A DNA stretch of 61,583 nt from the NCBI GenBank assembly GCA_959027945.1, contig CAUFRO010000008.1:1-61583 (forward strand). Direction: 5' to 3'. The notes under the pieces are model-generated. The model was given only the letters and a program-made list of their open reading frames with translations, made no database searches and was not told the origin of the DNA. Below, one piece after another: positions 57,423-61,583 of the stretch (position 1 is the first letter of the stretch; each line of letters opens with the position of its first letter). The stretch comes from an uncultured Collinsella sp. GTDB taxonomy: Bacteria; Actinomycetota; Coriobacteriia; Coriobacteriales; Coriobacteriaceae. The position numbers were made by a program, and so were the translations under genes.

Positions 57423-58796
57423 TTAGGTGGCGGAGGTGTCGACGACACCAGTCGCATTGGCGACCGCAACTATGACGATCATGCACAGGAGCAGCACGCC
57501 CAATGCCTTGATCCAGAGTTTCGCGAGCTTCTTGCCGCGATAGCTGTCGAGCAGTGCGAATCGTCGACGAAGACGGCGCTTGTCGAGCAGCGCAAAATGC
57601 ATAAGCACCATAAGGCCATCGACAAAGATAAAATACTCGATTACGAGAAGCCACGTCGGGTAGCTTTGGTTTGCTCCCGTGGGGTGAAAGACGGCAAAGT
57701 GACTTCCTGCAAAGAACACAAGCAGCGAAAAGCAGACGAGTGTATTCCAAATGCGCCCCAGAGACTCCGGAACGCGAGAGAGCAGACCGCATGCAGCGAA
57801 GGCGGCAGGCCCAGGATGCCCTGTGGGGTTCTTGAGCCCTTGGGGCGTCAACACCGTCTCCGATGCCGGAGTACGGACAGGCGCAGGAGGCCGCACGGGG
57901 CGACTCAGGTCGTATGCCGCGCGCGTCGCCCGTCCCAACGCTTCCGCACTCGCAAAACGTTTGGCCGGGTCAAGCGCCATCGACATGCAGATGACATCGG
58001 CAAGTGGAGTGGGAATGCCGCGCGCCTCGCATTGCTCGCGCATGTCGAGCCCTGGTTTAGGGTCGACTCCCGTCAAGCAGAAGAACAACAGGGCGCCAAG
58101 TGCGTAGACATCGCTGCGCACGCTCGTCTGCCCAAACCCGTACTGCTCGGGCGGCGCATAGGGTCGCGTGCCAAACTTGACGGTGTCGGCATCGGCGCCA
58201 TCGCGCCATACGCGGGCGATTCCCAAGTCGATAATCACCAGCGATGAAAATGTCAGGCCGTCATCAAGCGTATAGTTGGCACCTGTCACGATGATATTCG
58301 ACGGCTTGAGGTCGCGATGGATCACCGGCGCCGGCGTCTCCCCCGCCATTGCAAAACCGGCGTGGAGCTCGCCCACGGCATCGCATAGGGCAGGATACAA
58401 TTCACGCACATAATCGGGAGTGGCTCCCAGACGGTCCACCAGCGCCCCGAGTGTCTCCCCTTCGATGTATTCCATAACCACGTTGAGCTCGTCGCCCACA
58501 CGACGACAATCGACGATTCTGGGCAGGTGCTCAAAACGCCTGCCTGCCCGCTGGGCGGCAAACAGACGCTCGTATGCCCCGCCGATTTGAGCCGAAGCAT
58601 CGATGCGTTTACGGACAAAGGGGCCGAGCGAACCACCGCCGGTTCCTTCAAAGTACACGAGCTCGGTTGTTTCAACGGACGAGCGCTTAAGTACACGCTC
58701 CACGCGATAGCTGTCGTCGCGATCGAGCGACGCCAGGTGCTCGGCAAGCGCTGCGGTCAGCTCGTCATTGGAATATGTTGGGGTCTGAGTATCCAT
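57423..58796 (-). CDS. Ser/Thr protein kinase with membrane segments
   Basis: Protein of 457 aa. Residues about 30-290 are a Hanks-type kinase: Lys in FVRKRIDA, VVMEYIEGETLGALV, catalytic loop HRDLKPSNI, DLG in IIDLGIARVW (in place of DFG), and the activation segment FGTRPYAPPEQYG. The C-terminal part has hydrophobic segments (TLVCFSLLVFFAGSHFAVF; LLVIEYFIFVDGLMVLMHFA; ALGVLLLCMIVIVAVANATG) and no PASTA repeats. The preferred ATG is 58796; another lies at 58805. It is downstream of a small HTH-like gene, which may be its substrate or partner. Confidence 0.88.
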   Translation of the reverse strand: MDTQTPTYSNDELTAALAEHLASLDRDDSYRVERVLKRSSVETTELVYFEGTGGGSLGPFVRKRIDASAQIGGAYERLFAAQRAGRRFEHLPRIVDCRRVGDELNVVMEYIEGETLGALVDRLGATPDYVRELYPALCDAVGELHAGFAMAGETPAPVIHRDLKPSNIIVTGANYTLDDGLTFSSLVIIDLGIARVWRDGADADTVKFGTRPYAPPEQYGFGQTSVRSDVYALGALLFFCLTGVDPKPGLDMREQCEARGIPTPLADVICMSMALDPAKRFASAEALGRATRAAYDLSRPVRPPAPVRTPASETVLTPQGLKNPTGHPGPAAFAACGLLSRVPESLGRIWNTLVCFSLLVFFAGSHFAVFHPTGANQSYPTWLLVIEYFIFVDGLMVLMHFALLDKRRLRRRFALLDSYRGKKLAKLWIKALGVLLLCMIVIVAVANATGVVDTSAT

Positions 58797-58894
58797 AGCC
58801 TCCATCATAGCGCAGGGCGCAGACACCCCATGGCATCCGCGCCCCGTTCGTTTGCATCGTTGTTCGACAGCTCCGCCGGCTCAGATATCAGCCG

Positions 58895-59317
58895 CTAACT
58901 CACCGTCTCCTCGCCAAAGCGATACAGTTCCTCGTTGACCTTTTGGAGGCTGCACCCGCGATCGATGCAAAAGATGATAATCGCATCGCGGCGGTCCTTG
59001 CAGTTAAGGACGCTTACCCCGGCAGCCGTCAGCGCACGGTTGGTCTCTTTGAGCGTCAGCGCCATCGCAAAGGCAATCTGCAGCACCTTATTGCGACTCG
59101 GATGACGCGCACCGGTAAAGATCTGATAGCCAAAGGTCTCATTGAGATCGGCCATACGAACCACGCGCGAGCGCTCCAAGCCCTTTTCCTGCAGTAGCTG
59201 CTTCAGGTAGTCCGAAAGCGACGGGGTGGCAAAGTCGTGCTCCTTGATATAGCCATCGATGTTTGGCGCGTCGAGAAGCTCATTGAGTAACTCGTCAGTC
59301 AGCTTTTTATCGGGCAT
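58895..59317 (-). CDS. HTH-like partner of the kinase
   Basis: Protein of 140 aa. The middle section PSLSDYLKQLLQEKGLERSR and ADLNETFGYQIFTGARHPSR resembles an XRE-type HTH, followed by helices ending CIDRGCSLQKVNEELYRFGE. It has a good ribosome site (GGGGAGGTGAGG). It lies 98 bp upstream of the kinase gene and on the same strand. HTH proteins of this kind are often next to Ser/Thr kinases in Clostridia and Coriobacteria and may be phosphorylated; inference. Confidence 0.75.
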   Translation of the reverse strand: MPDKKLTDELLNELLDAPNIDGYIKEHDFATPSLSDYLKQLLQEKGLERSRVVRMADLNETFGYQIFTGARHPSRNKVLQIAFAMALTLKETNRALTAAGVSVLNCKDRRDAIIIFCIDRGCSLQKVNEELYRFGEETVS

Positions 59318-59349
59318 ACGACCTCACCTCCCCCAGTGCATGCAACATG

Positions 59350-59793
59350 CTAGAAACCGCTTACGTCCGAACGCTCCCAGCTAGCAACCTGGTCGGGAGA
59401 CACCGTACCCAGCGCCTCGAACTTCCAGGAGCCGCCCGCCTTCAGATGATTGGTGTTTGCAAGAGCCGTTCCAACCTGGTTGCCATCGGCATCATACAGA
59501 ACATACTCAATCTGAATGTAGCTCTTTTCCTTGTCCGTGTTATTGGTCAGCGTGCCCGTGATCTTATAGGCAAACTGACTGGAGGTGTCTTCAGCCTCGT
59601 CAGCAATGGTATACGGTTCTTGCGGTTCTTTTTGCTCCTCAGCCTGCTGTGTCGCCTCGGCAGGTTTTGCCGAATCGCTCGCAGACGAATCGGTTGAATT
59701 GCCACCCATAGAACCCACGGCACCGACGATAACCAGCACCACGATGACGCCTAGGACAATCTTGCCGATCGGCTTCTTTCCCTCTTTTGCCAT
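59350..59793 (-). CDS. membrane-anchored FxLYD-like protein
   Basis: Protein of 147 aa. One transmembrane segment (IGKIVLGVIVVLVIVGAVGS) is followed by a Ser/Glu-rich linker and a C-terminal domain of about 85 aa with a beta-sandwich look: YKITGTLTNNTDKEKSYIQI, EYVLYDADGNQVGTALANTN. This matches FxLYD-type domains (the IEYVLYD strand). It is exposed outside the cell. AAGGA lies before the ATG. It may belong to the kinase group by position. Function unknown. Confidence 0.75.
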   Translation of the reverse strand: MAKEGKKPIGKIVLGVIVVLVIVGAVGSMGGNSTDSSASDSAKPAEATQQAEEQKEPQEPYTIADEAEDTSSQFAYKITGTLTNNTDKEKSYIQIEYVLYDADGNQVGTALANTNHLKAGGSWKFEALGTVSPDQVASWERSDVSGF

Positions 59794-59956
59794 TATTCAT
59801 CCTTCCTACGATCCGGCTACCGTGCCGGCACACAGCACATCGTAGGAAGGATTGAACTTGAATTCATTAGCTGAGAGCTAAGGTTGCGGTAAACGGCCAA
59901 TGCAGTTATCCAAACGCCGAGCAAACGCACTTTGCGCGACCGTCTGCCAGCAGTGA

Positions 59957-60280
59957 TCAACCCACCGTGACGGATTCCCCGGTAAAAGCACTGATCATCA
60001 ACAGGACAAAGAAAACAAGGTAGCTGACACTCAGCAGGTACGCAATGATCAGAAAGACGACCCAGCCGACATTGGTTTTACCGTCTGCACGGCGTTGCTC
60101 GCGATTACGGCAAAGCCAAATCGTCACGCCAATGGCCACAATCAGCAACACGAGTGCCACTGCTGCCAACCCGGCAAGCGCAAACATCACGCCAATGCTC
60201 ACAGCGATGACCGGAAGCAGCAGCAAACCGCACCCGCATCCACCCGGACTATATACGGCAGACTGTCGGCGTCGCCTCAT
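59957..60280 (-). CDS. small membrane protein, unknown
   Basis: Protein of about 107 aa with basic N-terminus (MRRRRQSAVYSPGGCGCG) and three hydrophobic segments (LLLLPVIAVSIGVMFALAGL; AVALVLLIVAIGVTIWL; VVFLIIAYLLSVSYLVFFVL). I chose the ATG at 60280, which has GGGGGTGG upstream; a GTG at 60310 that overlaps the higA stop is an alternative. No family recognised. It is next to the HigBA pair by position only. Confidence 0.65.
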   Translation of the reverse strand: MRRRRQSAVYSPGGCGCGLLLLPVIAVSIGVMFALAGLAAVALVLLIVAIGVTIWLCRNREQRRADGKTNVGWVVFLIIAYLLSVSYLVFFVLLMISAFTGESVTVG

Positions 60281-60309
60281 CGCCGCGCCACCCCCATCAT
60301 CTTTGAGCA

Positions 60310-60651
60310 CTACAGTGCGATGGCCTGCTGAACAGGAACGATCTTGTCGAGTTCCGGTTCGATCCGCCTTTTCTCGGCCTCAAGGTCAAACGCCACCTGA
60401 GCGCGCAGCCAATAACCATCCGTCAGGCCAAAATAACGGCAAAGACGGAGGTCGGTGTCGGCCGTCACGCGACGTTTTCCCAAGACAATCTGCCCGATAC
60501 GCTGAGCCGGAATCCCAGTCTCCTTAGCAAGGCGATATTGAGAAATGCCCATGGGAACAAGAAACTCCTCTTTGAGAAGCTCACCAGGAGTCACCGGCGA
60601 CAGCAAATCGGCCGAAGCCTCATCACTTGTGATAATCGACGATTTCGACAT
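60310..60651 (-). CDS. higA: HigA-type antitoxin
   Basis: Antitoxin of 113 aa with an XRE-family HTH of the HigA kind: VTPGELLKEEFLVPMGISQY, RLAKETGIPAQRIGQIVLGK, RRVTADTDLRLCRYFGLTDG. It should neutralise the HigB toxin and repress the operon. AGGAG lies 10 nt before the ATG at 60651, and the gene overlaps the end of the toxin gene by 29 bp, in the usual toxin-first order. Confidence 0.9.
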   Translation of the reverse strand: MSKSSIITSDEASADLLSPVTPGELLKEEFLVPMGISQYRLAKETGIPAQRIGQIVLGKRRVTADTDLRLCRYFGLTDGYWLRAQVAFDLEAEKRRIEPELDKIVPVQQAIAL

Positions 60652-60904
60652 TCCAAGCCATCTCCTGTCTCCACTCAAAACAGACCCGATAGCGCTCGTT
60701 AACACGGATGCTATATTGACCGGCACGATCGCCCTTCAAAGCTTCCAGGCGGTTGCCCGGTGGAACGCGAAGATCATCAAGTGAAGCACAAACCTGCAGT
60801 TGGCGAATCTTCCTCAACGCAACACGCTCAAAGGGTACGAACCTCCTGACCCGCACACCCATGGCAAAGCGTTCGGTATCCTCATCTTTATACGATGCAA
60901 TCAT
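60623..60904 (-). CDS. higB: HigB-type toxin (RelE/ParE family)
   Basis: Predicted ribosome-dependent mRNA endonuclease of 93 aa. RelE-fold features: RRFVPFERVALRKIRQLQVC, LRVPPGNRLEALKGDRAGQY, SIRVNERYRVCFEW, and the C-terminal NVEIVDYHK with its catalytic-type Tyr/His. The Arg-rich NERYRVCF strand is typical. AAGG lies 7 nt before the ATG. The antitoxin gene follows with an overlap of 29 bp. Confidence 0.92.
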   Translation of the reverse strand: MIASYKDEDTERFAMGVRVRRFVPFERVALRKIRQLQVCASLDDLRVPPGNRLEALKGDRAGQYSIRVNERYRVCFEWRQEMAWNVEIVDYHK

Positions 60905-60955
60905 AGTATCGCCTTACGTTAGTAACGTCAAACGTTTCTATAGACTTACATCTCT

Positions 60956-60961
60956 ATTATA
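60956..60961 (-). promoter_or_regulatory. -10 element of the HigBA operon
   Basis: Perfect TATAAT on the minus strand, about 55 bp before higB. Short dyads AACGTCAAACGTT and ACGTTAGTAACGT between it and higB (60916-60936) may be HigA operators. Confidence 0.5.
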
Positions 60962-61006
60962 TCGTACGTTTGTTCGTGTTTTCTAGAACAAATAGTCCTT
61001 CACGCC

Positions 61007-61583
61007 TTAGTCAAGCGAAAGCAATCGTTTGTAGACATCGAAGCCTTTGAGTAGGATTTCCTCGTCAAAGAGCATGGTATCGGTATGCAGAGCGCTTGTT
61101 GCATAGGCGGGGCAGCCATCCGAATCACTCGGGTTGTCTTGGTCCTCTGGCACGCCCGTGCCTAGCAAGAAGAACACGCCCGGCAGATGGCGCTGATAGA
61201 ACGCGAAATCCTCGGCGATCAGCAGTGGCTCGTCCACAAGTTGCAGCTCGGACAAGGCAGGCGCAATGTAGGCAAACAACTCGGGGTCGTTGTCGACCGG
61301 CGGATAGCCCTCGGCAAAGTCGAGATCATACGTGCAGCCCGTTGCGGCACAGGCATCGTCCAGCACGCGGCGCACGCCTTCGCGCGCACGGTCGAACATG
61401 TCGTCCGTAAACACACGTAGGCTGCCGGCAACATGGGCCTCCCCCGCCACCGCGTTGCAGACGGTACCGGCCTGCAGCAGACCAAACTTACCGATACAGG
61501 GCTCGTCGGTGCCCAGCTCGTCCATCAGCTCGCGCTCGGCAACCAAAAACTTCGCTGCCGCCAACGCGGCATCGTGCGACTCC
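61007..61583 (-). CDS. M20 family amidohydrolase (5' truncated)
   Basis: C-terminal part (about 192 residues) of an M20 peptidase/amidohydrolase, open past the right edge (ESHDAALAAAKF begins the visible part). The dimerisation domain (GEAHVAGSLRVFTDDMFDRA) is followed by the end of the catalytic domain, with IAEDFAFYQRHLPGVFFLLG and a final metal-binding His in ALHTDTMLFDE. Such enzymes hydrolyse N-acyl or amidino amino acids (hippurate hydrolase, N-acetyldiaminopimelate deacetylase). The substrate cannot be read from this part. Confidence 0.9.
   Translation of the reverse strand, partial: ESHDAALAAAKFLVAERELMDELGTDEPCIGKFGLLQAGTVCNAVAGEAHVAGSLRVFTDDMFDRAREGVRRVLDDACAATGCTYDLDFAEGYPPVDNDPELFAYIAPALSELQLVDEPLLIAEDFAFYQRHLPGVFFLLGTGVPEDQDNPSDSDGCPAYATSALHTDTMLFDEEILLKGFDVYKRLLSLD

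Noticed and set aside
1..61583. tRNA or rRNA genes, including a tRNA attachment site for the element
   Set aside because: I saw no cloverleaf with the T-loop consensus and no rRNA segment; the element uses the rlmD 3' end instead.

Overview
The window looks like a chromosomal segment of a high-GC anaerobic gut actinobacterium of class Coriobacteriia, most like Collinsella. This is an inference from gene content, GC-rich codon use and protein style: arginine deiminase genes with a YfcC-type antiporter, pta plus two ackA copies, an actinobacterial-style Trp-Trp-Trp leader peptide and secreted coiled-coil cell-wall proteins. No rRNA or tRNA gene was recognised and there is no CRISPR array.

Layout. 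(1) 0.3-5.2 kb, minus strand: xerD, pyrG, a winged-helix regulator and a DUF1846 protein. (2) 5.2-12.8 kb, minus strand: arginine catabolism, with a YfcC-type antiporter, ornithine carbamoyltransferase, arginine deiminase, a PLP aminotransferase and a second arginine deiminase. The two arcA copies appear identical at DNA level, while their flanks are only loosely similar. (3) 13.3-17.3 kb, plus strand: ppk1 with a long Pro/Ala/Glu-rich tail, then rlmD/rumA. (4) 17.27-30.32 kb: a mobilizable integrative element of about 13.0 kb. It carries an iteron-like repeat field, a small HTH protein, a D5-type primase-helicase, an oriT-like region, MobC and MobA, unknown genes, a metallophosphoesterase, two exported proteins, two HTH regulators and a large serine recombinase. 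It sits inside the 3' end of rlmD at a shared GAGACGGT. Both junctions keep the reading frame: rlmD gained an element-encoded C-terminal domain and the recombinase gene ends in what should be the native last codons of rlmD. (5) 30.4-32.7 kb: DJ-1/PfpI protein, Maf and a P1-family peptidase. (6) 33.0-35.3 kb: GT2 glycosyltransferase and UDP-galactopyranose mutase. (7) 35.5-39.4 kb: pta convergent with two tandem acetate kinases. (8) 39.5-47.2 kb: MFS permease, LysR regulator, HIT protein, exonuclease VII, zinc peptidase, RNase D, a diacylglycerol-kinase-like enzyme and a 30-aa membrane peptide. (9) 47.5-53.0 kb: a membrane-anchored C69 peptidase, then an attenuator whose leader peptide has three consecutive Trp codons, followed by a complete ECF transporter (S, double ATPase, T), most likely for tryptophan. 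(10) 53.0-61.6 kb: an amino-acid racemase with an ATP-grasp ligase (perhaps D-Asp cross-bridge synthesis), a MOSC protein, a secreted cell-wall protein, a Ser/Thr kinase with an HTH partner, small membrane proteins, a HigBA toxin-antitoxin pair and a truncated M20 peptidase.

The most notable signals are the frame-preserving gene-end exchange made by the mobile element, the Trp attenuator of the ECF transporter, paired CCGTTC boxes with constant 21-bp spacing upstream of both arcA copies, the exact arcA duplication with sharp borders, and a recurring set of long nested inverted repeats between genes.
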